Counted from the stretch's first letter, positions 1-13,400 are shown. The stretch is 64,000 bases of DNA from Punica granatum (GCF_007655135.1 NC_045131.1:29496001-29560000); one strand, 5' to 3'. Notes: generated from the sequence alone by a model not told the origin. Made by a program: numbers and translations.

Positions 1-74
1 TGACTTGGTAATATTATTGCTCTTTACTGCAAGGTGAGATCCAATCTGCCTTTCAAATGGATCTTAGCTTCTCA

Positions 75-3000
75 TCAGCTCTTCAAAAGAGGTTCTTCCT
101 TGTTGTCTTCCCATTTGTCCAACCTCTCCTTAGCCTTCTCCACCTGCAAAATTCAGGAAAAATGCATTTTCGCTTTTATGGGCAGCAGTTGGCAGTTCGG
201 GTTATCACGTAACAATGACATTTTAATTTCATCAGCTGATCTAGTTTATAATCGAACATTGTATGTAACAATTTGCAGAATAGATAGATTCCAAAAGTTT
301 CTAATCATTTTAACAAAATCTTAACCGGAATTGACAACGGTTCTGCTTCACTCAGTTATAAATTGTGGCACCAGAGTGTTCTGCAAGAACACGTGGCCTA
401 TAAATGTTAACATTTCTCAATTCAATGCCCTGAGCCCTTATTTAATGGTCATACTGCTTTTAGGGCTGGATCAGTTGTATCACTGTTAGAAATTCAGAAT
501 CCTCAATTCATCCATAGTCTTCGTCCTAGCTCTATTATCGTGTGTATGAATCGATATCTAATGCTTCCGATATGGTACATCTATAGTTTTGTCCAAGCTA
601 AAAATAAAATTAATACGGACCTAACTTTGCTATGTGATGCCGATAAAGTTAATAGCTAGAGTAGTGTGTTAGGGAAAGGGAAAAAAAAGGATTAAACTTT
701 TAAGACTCAATATTGAATTTAAATTTAAAGATTAGTCTTCCAACTCTTTTTCTAAGAAAAAAAGAGGAAAAAAAGAAGAAGTCTTTCCAGTCCGAAACGA
801 AATGTTACCTCTAGATTCCAGTCCGTGCGAAATGTTACCCATAGTAGGATAAAAGTTTGCATCACAGTTCCACCAATCATTCCGGACCATATACCCTGTT
901 AAAGTGCCAAATCTTAATCATATATAAGCTTCTATTAATCTCACATCGGGCTACATACCTACGATTACATCGCGATTTGCCATAAGTTCAAAATTAATGA
1001 GACGACACATGCATGGAGCACTAATTAAAGAGGTACAGAGAAGGGATTAATTCACCTTTGCACCTTGATTGAATTTAAAGCCAAGGAGGCAACCGAGTGG
1101 AACCCCGACTATGTAGTAGCATCCCACGTTAACATACGCAACAAACTTTTGCCACCCGCATCCAACAGCAACCCCTGTTAGTAGTATCTCAAAATGTAGT
1201 GCGCTAGACTAATTATAATTGCAATTGAAATGATGATGGTAGCGATAGTTCACTAATAATAATCTTTAATTGCTATGCAAATAAGGAGGCTTATGCCATA
1301 GTACGAATAGATTACAAGAAACTTCGCAAAAAAAAAAAAAAGAATAGATTGCAAGCAAATAAATGGTATTAGATACCTAACCAGCAATAAGTATATCCAA
1401 AACCTTTTGGTTACTAGTAATTATTGTATAATAAAACTTGTGTATAAATTTTAGCAAAAAAAATAAAGAAACCCTCAAATCAAAAAAATATAAAAACTTG
1501 GATGATTACATCTGGCAGTTTCAAAATCAACTATTGATGGGAGAGGAATTAGAAATCAAATTTCGCATAAAACATAGAAACCTCGAGCTAAGCTGTCTTC
1601 CCCGCCAATTACTATTGGACACTGCTTTTTTTTCATTGAATTGAACCTAAACATCAGGGAGGATTTAATCAATCATTAGTTTATTGAACTGAGATTCTCT
1701 CATGTCTCGGATCACGTGATCAATTTTGTCACCATGCTCTTCTTCATCTTCTCCTTTTGCATATAAGAAATTGAAAATCATTGATATAAAATAACAAAAA
1801 TATTATGTCAGATACGTGAAGAGCAGTTGGTTTGAACAAACTAATCAGACAAAACATTCACAACATTTTCAATTAGTCTTTGTCTCTTGAAAGCATCTGT
1901 TTGGTAAGAGATTATATTTGTTTGATTTGTTGTCACGTGAAAAATGGCATCTCCAATAAGTAAAAACAAGGACAAAAATACGCACGATGGCTTGATTACT
2001 TTGAAATCAACGTGCCATTCAATGAATCTCTAATACAATACAAACGATGGATGACAAGAGCGTGCCTCAGGCACGTAAACTTTTTCATTTACGAGATCAT
2101 TCGATCAGCAAGATGAGTAATTGTCCCGGTATATATCTCATTTTTATTAGTAAAATTTCCGATCTGGCTAAGTCAAAATTCTAATTCCACTTTTAGTTAA
2201 ATATGCTCTATCTAAACATGCTGTACGTATACATACAAACACATTCAAACATTCAAACATAGACGTATAATATATACATATTAATTTTTCAATATGTGTA
2301 TGGAAACTGTTAATTTGTTGGTATGATCAATCAGTTAATCATTCATTAAAAGATATTTACCGGACAGAACAGGTTGCACCCCATTGAGGACGAGGCTGAC
2401 AGCCAACCAGGGGCAGAGTTCAGAGACGGCATTGGCGACTGTTTCACCGCCGGTGAATGCATAGCTGATGACATGCCTCAGCCCCATCACCACCGCAGCC
2501 TCACCCACCGCCACAACGAACGACACCAAATTCACCACCACCACTGAGAATGCAGCCGCCTGCGGGTGCCCCGCCCCGAGCTCATTGCTCACCCTCACAC
2601 TACACCAAATTAATTCAGACGAAGTTACTATTTTTCTCTAGATTTATATAATATTTAGACAATTTATATACTCATTCAATTGTAAAATCGGACAGTTAAT
2701 TAATTAATTGTAACTTTAACAAGAAAACTCAAGTATGTACACTAATAATCATATAATGTTAGCCTACTCTAATAAAGGTAAGCTCAATCTTTCTTTTTTT
2801 CTTTTTTTTTTGGATTAAAATGGAGGCGTATTGGCCCAGTATCAAAAAAAGAAAAAAAATCTAATAAAGAGGAGTATGATAATCTCATTACGAGTGTCAA
2901 AATTAAAACCTCTAGCTAGTCAGACAAGGACGCGTACATGGCAATGCTCTGCAACCCCCTTTCACAAGGTAAGCTCAACCTTAAAGCCTCCACAAAACTT

Positions 3001-5931
3001 CTATTTCTGTTGGAATTATCTCATTTCCATCTCTATCAATTTCAGCAGCAATTTCATCTTCCGAGTCACTCCCTTTAGATGTCGACCCTCTAATTATTAT
3101 CTGAATTTCTGAAATCCTTTCCTCACAAAAACGTGTGATGGACCCAAAAAACAAAGTGTAAATAATTTGACAACAAGAATGCGATTTTATTCCTTTGAAG
3201 ATTGATGATCTAGCTCTTCATATACTCAAGTAAAAAATGAGGCAGATAGAGAATTACTTAGAATATTGTAAAATTTGTAGTAATATTAATTATGGATGAC
3301 AATATGAGCGGAACAGGTAAAACGAAATGAAACACACCTTGCAGCTGCGTTGAACCCAACCGAGACCATAAATAATAGTCCCATTATTGCCATGCTGCAC
3401 AAGACATAGGAAATACATCAATGCTGATAGAGATGTTCTGTCCAACAAGAAAAATCTTGAGAAAATGAAATGCCATTTGAGTGCTATGGTCAAGGAGATA
3501 TTTTTGTAATCAATTCCAAGCTAGTTTCAGTCCAAGTTTCAAATCCAGCAAGAATTATTCTTCTTAATGTCGGCTACGTCTCTCTCCTGGTAGCTAGGTT
3601 GGTAAATTTATTTCTTCATAGCATGAAAATAATATATATATATATATGTGTGTATATATATATACCCTTTCAATTTACCAGGGAATATTGAATGGTGGTT
3701 GATGTATAACTGTGTTATGAAAGTTCCATCAAAAGAATCGAACTCAGAACTTTTTTACGGAATGAAAAACACGGTTCCTTGTGACTAAAAAAAATTCGGC
3801 CCGTTTGGTTTATTTTCAATTTAACAACACAATTATTATTTTTTCATATTTTTTCAGTGAATCTTACTTTTTTGGGTGAACAAAAGAATATCAATCGTTT
3901 AGTTTAGAGTAATTTAAGAGATAATTTTGACTCAGATAGAGTAAGGATATATATATATATACATTCAATAACATATATTACAAGAGAATCATTTTTCAGT
4001 GAAATAATGGGTACCTCAATCTAATGGTTGAAACTGATTTCGTTCAGGTATTGATTTAGTCTGATCAGAACAGGAATATATAATTAAAATAGAAAAGCAT
4101 GCGACTCTCCATAAATATCTTTCTACACGGTGCAAGTATCCTCCAGTGACATCTCACGCCAAAAGTAATTCTCGTTTCTGGCCTTATCTCTCTTTTTAGG
4201 AGGAAAAGTGTCCGCGTGTTTGCTTATCATAGGTCAAGAAATCATAGGACATCACCACATACCCAAACATCATGCATAGTAAAAAGGTGAGAATGAGACA
4301 TTTGCAGATAATTTTAACTAAAAATTCCGTTTTAACACTGACCAAACTTAATCCTCCTTTTTTTAACATTAGGAGGACATGAATATAATATAACAAAATA
4401 AAAATTATAATAGCTAATAAATGGGTAAATGATTCCTAACAGGTATCAAATTTAAAATATTTTAATTATCATGCGAAGGCGTATGCCATTATTCGACGCT
4501 CTCTTTAATTGACTAAAACTTAACTTTATTTTAGTGAAAATAAGCCTACAAGTTCTATGTCAAAGTAAGCATATAATAACGTTGGGCATATATACTTCGA
4601 CAGAAGGGGCGAGGGATTAATTAATTGAAATGTACTCATACAATATCATCATAAATCTATCCAACATTCATACCGAACGTTACACGAGCATATGGGCTTC
4701 TTCTTTTTTTCTTTTTTTTTTCCTTTAATTTACATGCTCATAATAAACCGAGATATGGATTTCTTTTTTCCCTTTACATATGATTATGAAAGTTACATAA
4801 ACCAAATTGAATTTGCAGAAAGAGATTAGTACTGCAGCGGTCGATCTAGAATCAAGAGATTTCGAATTTCAACCTTTTATTTCACTTTTCTTATTCTTGT
4901 ACTAAATGACATCTTTTGTTTCCGAAAACAAAATCGAATTCATGATCAAATATATTCGCCCAAAATAATTATTCGATGCCAGAATAAATATATAAGCTGT
5001 GACCTAGATCTATGGTTTCTTTTCCCCCGGTATATATGCATCAACTTGTATCCCGAAATCTACTGCTAAAGACTAAAATTCTCACAATAAATTGATTTTC
5101 TCTATGCATAAGACTCCAATCTGAGAATTTTGCTTAAGAAAAAGAGGTGTCGAACTATCTTAATCAACACTTTACTTACGGGAAACAAGTCCGACATTTG
5201 CTTATTTTGTAAAATTGTGAAGAGGGGATTTTTGGCTTTAAACTTACCAGACGGCTAGCGAGTCAAGGGCAAGCTCTGGCTCTGGGAGCAGGCCGGCGAT
5301 CAGGACAAGAACTTGAAAGTACCAAGTCTCCAGGCAGAGCATCACCGCCGATGCCGCTGACAGCTTCACAAACTCCCACAGTCCTGAGAAGGCCAGCGGG
5401 CTGAACCCCAGCCATGTCTCCCTGCACCGCTCGCTGGCCACGATGTACACAAATTGCGCTGCAACTATGATCCACCATGACAAGCTGAGAACCAGCGAAG
5501 CTCCGAGCAGGCCCAAGCCTAGCTTGTACACGGCTACCCAGCTCAGCAGCAGATGAATCCCGAGCGTGGCAGCTGAGATACATGCACTCGGGGCAACGAT
5601 GCTCTGTGCCTGCAGGAACTTCTGTATCGGGAAGTTAGCAGCAAACCCGAAAATCTGTGGGATGAGGCCGTAGACGAAGATGGCTGCAGCCGAGGCCACC
5701 GGAGCAGACTCCCCCAGGAGGAGGAGGATCGGTTTGGCAAGGGCGTAGATGACAGTGAGGGGAATCCCCGTGACGACGAGCACAATCGTCGCCCTCTGAA
5801 GGTATATCCCTAGCATGTCATACCGCTGCGCCCCATACGCCTGGCCGCACAATGTCTCCACCGCGCTTCCCATCCCCAGCTGCAAAGACAGAAATACTAT
5901 AAGTCATCATTGCTCGATACTGAAACTACAA

Positions 5932-5969
<38 letters not shown>

Positions 5970-6371
5970 GTTATATGTTGGCCCATTGTAACTTGTAAGT
6001 ATTGGACAAGGCTGCTTAATCACCATTAGGCCATAGGCGAATAGTTGAATGCCGCTGTTGCCGAGAGATGCAGCGGCGAGCTCAAGATTCCCGAGGTGGC
6101 CGGCGAACACTCGAGTGGAAAGGGACATGAAGTTGTTGATCATATACACGAACACAGCCGGCGCCGCTAGTCGGGACAGCAGCCCCATCTCTATCCATGA
6201 GGCCGACAACAAGCGTTTCAGCCACGGCAGGTCTGGATCGGTCAGCACCTTCTCTAGCCGAGAGCTTACCTCATTGGTGGCATGTGATGGTGGAGGGGCT
6301 GCTGCTGCGGCGGCGGAATTGAGGATGGGTTCCCGGAGCTCATCATGTCGATGATCGTCCTGGGAATTCAT
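75..6371 (-). CDS. MATE efflux transporter, DETOXIFICATION 40-like (tandem copy A), 7 exons, 516 aa
   Basis: Predicted multidrug and toxic compound extrusion carrier, an integral membrane antiporter that moves organic solutes out of the cytosol; the substrate is unknown. Coding exons in transcript order: 6371-6024, 5879-5248, 3394-3338, 2599-2361, 1174-1056, 895-809, 143-75. Every junction is GT-AG, and the pieces join in frame to 1551 nt ending in TGA. The N-terminal ~60 residues are hydrophilic with an Ala/Pro-rich stretch. Transmembrane segments start near residue 65. The family signature [17 protein letters not shown] opens exon 2 (about residues 117-133), followed by [30 protein letters not shown] (start of exon 4) and NGVQPVLSG. 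The length is normal for plant DTX proteins. The start is the ATG of MNSQ; an in-frame reading upstream lacks family similarity. DTX40-type assignment is from remembered similarity. UTRs are not defined, and the 3' UTR probably leaves the window. Confidence 0.9.
785..840 (-). repeat. Short tandem duplication across the exon 6 splice donor of DTX copy A
   Basis: The 25 bases at 785-809 and the 25 bases at 816-840 are near-identical, with a period of about 31. On the coding strand the end of exon 6 (GTAACATTTCG...GGACTGGAA) is repeated immediately after the splice donor. The donor itself is therefore the GTAAC of the second copy. The same donor in DTX copy B is also GTAA but lacks the duplication. 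Confidence 0.85.
5938..5968. repeat. TA microsatellite in intron 1 of DTX copy A
   Basis: An uninterrupted alternating TA tract of about 30 bases lies between exon 1 and exon 2. Similar tracts occur at 3639-3663, 17436-17466, 20158-20183 and 42309-42332. They are simple slippage repeats. Confidence 0.85.
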
Positions 6372-6559
6372 TCTTGTGCTCGATTCGATGAATGTTTTAG
6401 AGAGATCTGACACTAAATAAAAACACACCTGCCCGTGACGTTGCAACGTACAACGTTGTGTTTGTAAAGAATCGAAGCAACAAAAAGAGTTTAAGGAGCA
6501 AAAATTTAGTGCATTTTTCCCATATATTCTTTCTTTTTCTTTCTAAAACTTAACTTTAT

Positions 6560-7697
6560 ATTCTATCTATATATCTATACAAAGTTGTATCCACCCTAAT
6601 AAATAGAGGTATAATGGTAAATATTTTTATAAGTTCATATGCAATATAGATTTTAAATCACAATAATAACAACAACAATAATAATAATAATATGATTATT
6701 ATTATTATTATTATTAAAGAAATATCCACCCAATAAATGGGAGTAGAATTGTAAATCTACATATCCATATAAAGTTGTATCAGTCCTAATAAATAGGAGT
6801 AGGATGGTGAATGTTTTTGTAAGCTAATATGCAATATAGATTTTAAATCACAACAACAACAATAATAATAAAGAAATATCATTACCAATAAATGGGAGTA
6901 GAATGGTAAATGTTTAATAAATTAATATGCAATATAGATTTTAAGTCACAATAACAATAATAATAATACTAATTTTTATAAAAGAAAATATATTTAATAG
7001 TAAATGTCTTAATAAAATTAATATGCAACATAGAAATTAAATAATTATTATTATTGCAAATGAATAAATAAATATACCCAATAGTGAATGTCTTAATAAA
7101 TTAATTTACAATATAGAAATTAAATAATAATTATTATTGTCCATAAAAAATAAATATATCCAAAGAAATATATAAATAATTTATTGTTATTTCATAAGTT
7201 AATAAATATTCACAATTTTAAGGATTTCCTTAATAAATAATTGTTCATAATTTTAAGGAAATTGGGAATTATTTAAATTTTAAAAATAAATTTTAAAAAT
7301 CATTGTTAGCTTTATAAAAGTTCAATCAAGAAATCTCACATCGAGCCCATTTTATTGAAAATTATTGAAACTCATGAAGCTTAATTCATGAAATGCGATT
7401 GAGAATAAAAAATCATCTTAATAGTAACTTTAAAATTTTATAGATTTCTTGATTATTTTTTTTCTTTCATTAATTAAATCTAAGAATTTTTAATTTTTTA
7501 GATTTTAAAATTATTTTTTTTTATAAATTACATTGATGATTATGATTATAATAAAATTTTCTTTGTAAAATCCGTGCAATGTATGGGTTCAACGACTTAA
7601 TATATATATATATATATAGTTGTATCCATCGTAATTAATAGGGGTATAATGGTGAATGCCTTAACAAATTAATATGCAATATAAATTTAAATAATAA

Positions 7698-7729
<32 letters not shown>

Positions 7730-7730
7730 G
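6560..7730. repeat. Decayed AT-rich tandem repeats upstream of DTX copy A
   Basis: The block around 'aagttgtatc...ctaataaatag.ggtataatggtaaat...atatgcaatatagattttaaat' followed by ATT/AAT trinucleotide runs recurs at about 6575, 6770, 6890, 6980, 7080 and again at 7616. Copies diverge and shorten. Trinucleotide runs (AAT)n and (ATT)n separate them. No coding potential is visible. The unit probably belongs to a dispersed AT-rich transposable element family, but no termini were found. Confidence 0.6.
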
Positions 7731-7774
7731 AGGTAGTGCATTCAATTTTTCAATGCATGTATAGGGGAAGGGAG

Positions 7775-7857
7775 ATCTTACTGGTCGTCGGGGATCCTCC
7801 GCTGTCCTCTCCCCCTCGAGGTCGCCGAAGGCCTCTGACGCCATGGGTGACCTCGTT

Positions 7858-7888
<31 letters not shown>

Positions 7889-8000
7889 TGGGGGTGCCCC
7901 CACCAAGGAAACCCCTTCCCCCTTTCTTCCCTTCTCCCCAACGAGGTCGTTTGAGCCTCTGGCAACCTTGCTAGGGACCAAGGAGATTCTCTCCCCCCCT
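7775..8000. repeat. GC-rich island with a 29-base G run
   Basis: In otherwise very AT-rich DNA, about 225 bases are rich in G and C. They contain an uninterrupted run of 29 G (7860-7888), then T, G-rich bases and a C-rich stretch. Short open frames here are low-complexity (poly-Gly or poly-Pro) and are not genes. G runs this long can form quadruplexes and are prone to sequencing and assembly length errors. Confidence 0.8.
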
Positions 8001-9229
8001 TTTTTTTTCTTTTCTTTCAGATTTTCTAAATATTGTTAATAACTAAAAATTTTGATCGATCAATCATGAGGCGCCACGTGAACCGACATAACAGTTTTAA
8101 CTTTCAATTATGATTTTAGACCGAAAGTATCTAACGGACTAAAAATTTGGTACAAATTATGCTAAACTAATACATTTAGAACTTAAATTTAACTTTTTGC
8201 ATTGTTTTAGAACTTTTGCGTTCATTTAACCCTAAAAAAAACCATAAAAAAAAGTACCCAAAAATGCCAATGGCCCTTTTGCCCATCTTAAAAAAAATAA
8301 AAATAAAAAGATAAAAGTTGTTGCATTCAGCAGTAGCAGCAAATATGAGCCGCTACGTGGCGACTCCAGAGGGAGACATTTCTCTGTAGAGAGGCCCGTC
8401 TCTAGCAAAGAGACGGGCCGGGAGACCCCATTGGAGATGGTCTAAACAAGCAAATCTCTGACCGATCATGTCATTGAAAAAACATAAAAGACCAAACAAT
8501 GTTATCATTTTTATATATTTGGGTATTATTTTGTCTCTAGGACCTTATTAAATTGTTTACTTGATTTGTTGTATCAGCAAATCCTACAAATAGGCCAATT
8601 GATCAGTATAATCAGGGGTGGAGTCAGGATTTCCATTCAGGGGGTAAACTCATACTTTTGAGGTAAAATTTAAAAAATTTAAAGTTCATGGGGATAAAAT
8701 ACTAATTTTACATAAAAAAAAACCTCATACTTTTGGGATAAAATTAAAAGAATTCCACCCCCGTGTATAATCTCCTAAAGTTATTCAATTAATCGCCTAA
8801 GCTCCATTTCTTGAATATTTAAGTATATATATGTGTATGCTCTATGTACATGCACACATCACACACTATATATATATAATATAATATATTTATCTATCTA
8901 TCTATCTCTCTCCCTCTATCTCTTCTCTATCTAATAATCTAGAACTGGTCCGTAAGACCAGGGTGGCAAGTTTGGAGATTTCTCCCACTTGCATGCTCTC
9001 CTTTTTTTAATTTTTATTAGTTTTTTTTATTTTTCACATTTTCTTATTATTTAATAATTCTTGGTGCATGGACTATTCAATATCCGAAAACTCAATTGAC
9101 TCCAACTAATCCATTTTCGAGTCCGGTCGATCCACTAACAAGTGAAACTCGGATTCCCGAATTTTCTTCCTCTATAAGACTTGAATATGAAATATGAGTC
9201 ATGGGTAAACCAATTAACGTTGATAATCA
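8001..9229. other. Intergenic, no gene seen
   Basis: AT-rich spacer. At 8372-8398 there is a perfect 11-bp inverted repeat (GGCCCGTCTCT, 5-base loop), followed by a segment ending 'ccattggagatggtct' that looks like the end of a small MITE; its partner end was not located. A (TATC)n-like microsatellite lies near 8890-8930. A SINE-like reversed segment occurs near 9065-9185. Confidence 0.5.
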
Positions 9230-9239
9230 TTATTTAATA

Positions 9240-9936
9240 GAGGAAACTATTAATATGGTCATTCAAAGATCATATTATCATCAATTTGGTCTTTCAAAGA
9301 TTTTTGTCATCAATATGATCCTTCAACGATCCTATTGCCATCAATTTGGTCCTTCGAATATTTTTGCCATCAATATGATCCTTTGGAGATTATATTGTCA
9401 TCAATCCTTCAAAGATTTTTGCCATCAATATGGTCCTTCAAAAATCATTTCGTCCATCAAATTAATCATTCGTTAAAAACATTGTTAGTATTGCTTAACT
9501 CCGTCAAATAATTTCTATAAAAAATAAAAAGAAAAAACTCTATCTGTTGAAACAAAAAAAATTGCAATATTTTTCACTCTAACACATGTGCAAACACGTA
9601 CATCTCCAACATGATCATATACAGAATGTGTGTTACAAAGAGAATGAGACAGAGACTGAGAGAGAGTAGTATTTCTTCTGTGTAAAAATTTTTATTATAT
9701 TTTTATTTTTCATAGAAATTATTTGACGGAATTAAGCAATTCTAACGGTTTTTTTAATTGAGGATTAAATTTATGGTAATATGATATTTGAAGGACTACA
9801 TATTGATGGCAAAAAATTTTGAAAGATCAAATTAATGGCAATATGATCTTTGAAAGACCATATTGAGGGTAAAAGTCGTTGAAAGACCAAATTGATGGCA
9901 ATATGATTATTCAAGGACCAAATTGATAGTTTTCTC
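9240..9936. mobile_element. Foldback (long-TIR, MULE-like) element with 10-bp target duplication
   Basis: Two inverted arms of roughly 250-310 bp (9240 to about 9545, and about 9680 to 9936) pair across a ~140-bp loop. The tips read GAGGAAACTAT at the left and, reversed, GAGAAAACTAT at the right. Flanks are the 10-base duplication TTATTTAATA at 9230-9239 and 9937-9946. Each arm contains several diverged copies of a ~60-bp sub-repeat ('tcaatatgatccttcaaaga...'). There is no transposase. A 9-10 bp target duplication with long terminal inverted repeats points to the Mutator superfamily. Confidence 0.8.
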
Positions 9937-10268
9937 TTATTTAATATTAGTTGAAACAATTTGATAGGAATTAATCATAATTGCAATATAGTGGATGACA
10001 ACTGACCTTCCCCTTTTTCTTGATTATGATTATTATTTTCTTTATGAAATTTCTCATCTTACTATTCATTATTTCTAATATCTCTTACATGGGAAATTAT
10101 CTTATTGATGTCCATTTAAAATAAGAAAGAGAGAAGAGGATATGATAAGACACGGTGCAAATGTCATCTTTCATCAAATACTTGCTAATTAATGATTTTG
10201 ATACAGCATGAGTATCATCGTAATTTTATTCTTATATGGAATGCTTAAATTTTCTAAATCATTCTAGA

Positions 10269-10404
10269 GGGAAATTCTAGGATCTAGTGACTGAATTTTC
10301 AGTTGCGGGCCAAATACAAAACCAAAACTCTTATACAACAACAGTAAATGTATTGTGCTTGGATCGTGACTGAAAATCCAGTCACATAATCCAAGTATTG
10401 TCCC
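10269..10404. mobile_element. 136-bp MITE with 8-bp target duplication (hAT-like)
   Basis: The termini GGGA...TCCC carry imperfect inverted repeats of about 34 bp, including GTGACTG(A/G)ATTTTCAG in each arm. The element is flanked by a perfect duplication ATTCTAGA at 10261-10268 and 10405-10412. An 8-bp duplication is typical of hAT non-autonomous elements; a 9-bp reading (CATTCTAGA) is also possible and would favour Mutator. There is no coding capacity. Confidence 0.75.
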
Positions 10405-10412
10405 ATTCTAGA

Positions 10413-13400
10413 TAGTATTTTACCACCCTATCTTAAAAAACATATGTAGGACTTTTACTTCTTATTTTCAAATTGAACTTCTTTAATTATCTTCTCAAAT
10501 TGATATAAGTTCCATACATATAGATATAGAGTACTTATCATTAATATTCCATAAATAACCTAGTTTTTGAAAATTTCAAGTCAATTATTTCCAAGGTGTT
10601 CGATAAACTTAAACATCTGAATTGAACTTCCTTAAAAATTGAAAGTTTTTTTTTCCTAGCGAGTATAGGATTTTATAGCTCGTATATATGTACATTGCGT
10701 TTGGTATTGAAGTTAGCTTGATTTTTAATCGAATAATATATTTTTCCATTAAAAGGGACGCCAATGAGCCTATTACAAAGAATTCAAATAATGCTTAACT
10801 AAATAATTGTTATCCCGCCGCGAAGTGCGGGTTATCTTTTTCCTCGTTTATATATAGATTACATACCCAACATATTTGTATATATATGGAAATCATCCAT
10901 CAAACAACAATGATCTTTGTATAATCTATACAATATATAAAAATATGATAAGTTTCTTTAATTTTAATATTCCAAAAATGCTTTTATACCCTCATAACTT
11001 TTTCTCGCACATTTTCGGTTCGTGACTTTTGGTCGCACATTTTTCCTATATACATATAAACCAACTCTTTCTATTCATTGTTCATTTTCGACGCTTAATT
11101 GCCTCGCATCTCTCAACTGAGTTAGCCATTCATCATATGTATGTTTGTTCTATTATTATTTCAAAACAATTTATAGTTTAAAATTTCGTTGTGCCATATA
11201 TTCGTTTTCAACGTCTGTTGTCCTAACAGGTTCATACTTTATTTGTGTCACCGCTATGAATCACGTGGTTGTTTTCAAAATTTCATGTTTTCCCAATTTT
11301 TGTTTCAAAAAATACTCGTATAAATTTCTACCTTTATTTTTATACATTTTACTTCCACACTTTTTGTGTGCTTTGTTAGTATTACTTTTTCGCACACACT
11401 TTCAACTCTCTATTTATCGCTCATTCTCAACATTTGTTGCCTCACGTGTTCTATCATATATTGCCTCAGCCAAGTTAAAATTTATACATCTCTTCTAAAG
11501 TACAATCATTTCCAAGTATTTCTCCAAGTTTTTTTTCTTGTTTGCCCTTGATAAATTAATAATATTACTATTTTACCCTTTGTTCAAATAATATGAATGT
11601 TACTAAACATCACATATTTCAATAGCATGGCATATTTTCATTCGTTTTAATAGAAAAACTATTTTTTACGTATTTTTTTCATGACCTTTCGACTTTAAAG
11701 TACACTTTCATACTTCTTCACTATAAAAATCACATAACATGTTCTTTCTCATAATTATTCACTTTGACGAGCGCATCACATATGAAATAACTTCTCCATT
11801 CAATGCTCAATGTTCCTCTCTCCATTTTCCTATTTACATTTGTATTTTTTTTATTTTATCTTTTGGTTTTTAATTACTTCTATTCTTATTCTTTGACTTT
11901 ACTAATCGTCGAAAAAAATTTCTCGTATTCTCTTTCTTCGACCATAATCTTTTTATTTTTTTCAAGTTTCAAAAGCCATCTTATACTTATTCTTTCTTAT
12001 GATCTTTTAATTTCAAGGCATCCCTTCATACGTTTTTACTATAAAACTACCTAGCATGTTCTTTCCCATAATTATTCACTCTGATGAACATATCAAATAT
12101 AAAATAACTTCTCTATTCAACGCTCACAATTCCTCTCCTATTTCCTATATACATTTGTATTGATGAATTTGCAAAATTTATATTAAGAATCTTTAAAAAT
12201 TATTTTATCGATGGATATTTTCTGATGAGTTATTGACATATATATTTTTTGGTGAATTTTTCAAAATTTATATTAATTTATTTAAAAATTATTTAAGATA
12301 TTATGCCATCGATAATTTGTTTTCAAAGTTCCAATCAATTTTTTTATTGCATTAATTTCATTTTTTTAAATCATTTCCAATATTTTAATCATACTAATCA
12401 AATTTTTATTATTCATACACTAGATTCTGCACCAGTGCTATGCTCTGTGTTAAAAAAACATGGTTTAAAATTTTAGATCTGTATTTTTATCATTATATAC
12501 CATTTGTAATTCTACATAGTTGTGCTACCATTAAAAAATTAAAAAAATTGTGATGAAATTTGAAAAAAAAAATATTTTTTAGTGCAAGAAAAGAAAAATA
12601 ACTCAAGCTGAGATAAAGGTAGATTGGGGTTGAAAAGAAATAAATAAAAGTAGAGTGGATGATGATCACATGTGAATTAATGGAGGAGTGAGATACGGTA
12701 TATGAATTTAAAATTTGACAAGTTTTATAGTTTTATTATTGTCTTTAGTTTTACTTTTATTTAATATAGTAAAAAATAATAGGGATAATTTCGTAAAATT
12801 ATACAAAAACTGATACATATATTTAAATATAATGATTTGTCATTAGTATGATAATTTTGTATGTAATTTTTTATGTTACTCATATGTAATTACTATTATT
12901 AATATATATATACACATATGCGTTTCCATTGAATTTAATATTATTTATTTAGTTTATTATAAAATTAAATGAAATATTTTGTGTTTATTATTTTCCTTTA
13001 ATAGTTTTTATTTTTAATTTAATATTGAAATACTCATGGGATCCACTTGGTAGATTTCCATGTGTCATGTCTACAATGTTAGCGCCATGCTAGAAAATCT
13101 GTTAAAATTGACAGGAAATTGATCGCACGCTAGACGTGATTAGAAATTCATAATTTGTAATTTTTTTCCATTAAAAAATTGGTGCTGGAAACAATAAAAA
13201 GTCAAATTTTTACTTTTTTGGGCCATCCACCTCATAAATATTATTAACTATTTTTTATTTTATTTATTTATAAATTAAAGTAAGAACAAATTTCTAATTA
13301 TAAATGGTCATAAATTCATTTAAAACGTGATACTATTAATTTACTTATAATTTCTATATTTCTTTTTTTAAAAGAGTTTTCTTATATATTTTGTTGTTAT

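Noticed and set aside
10811..10840. CCCGC...GCGGG hairpin as a terminator or Helitron end
   Set aside because: An isolated short stem in intergenic plant DNA without CTRR terminus or adjoining gene; no support for either role.
11145..12054. Several hydrophobic Phe/Leu/Ser-rich open frames that look like membrane proteins
   Set aside because: Composition is what AT-rich DNA with T-rich coding strand gives; no start context, homology or splice structure supports them.
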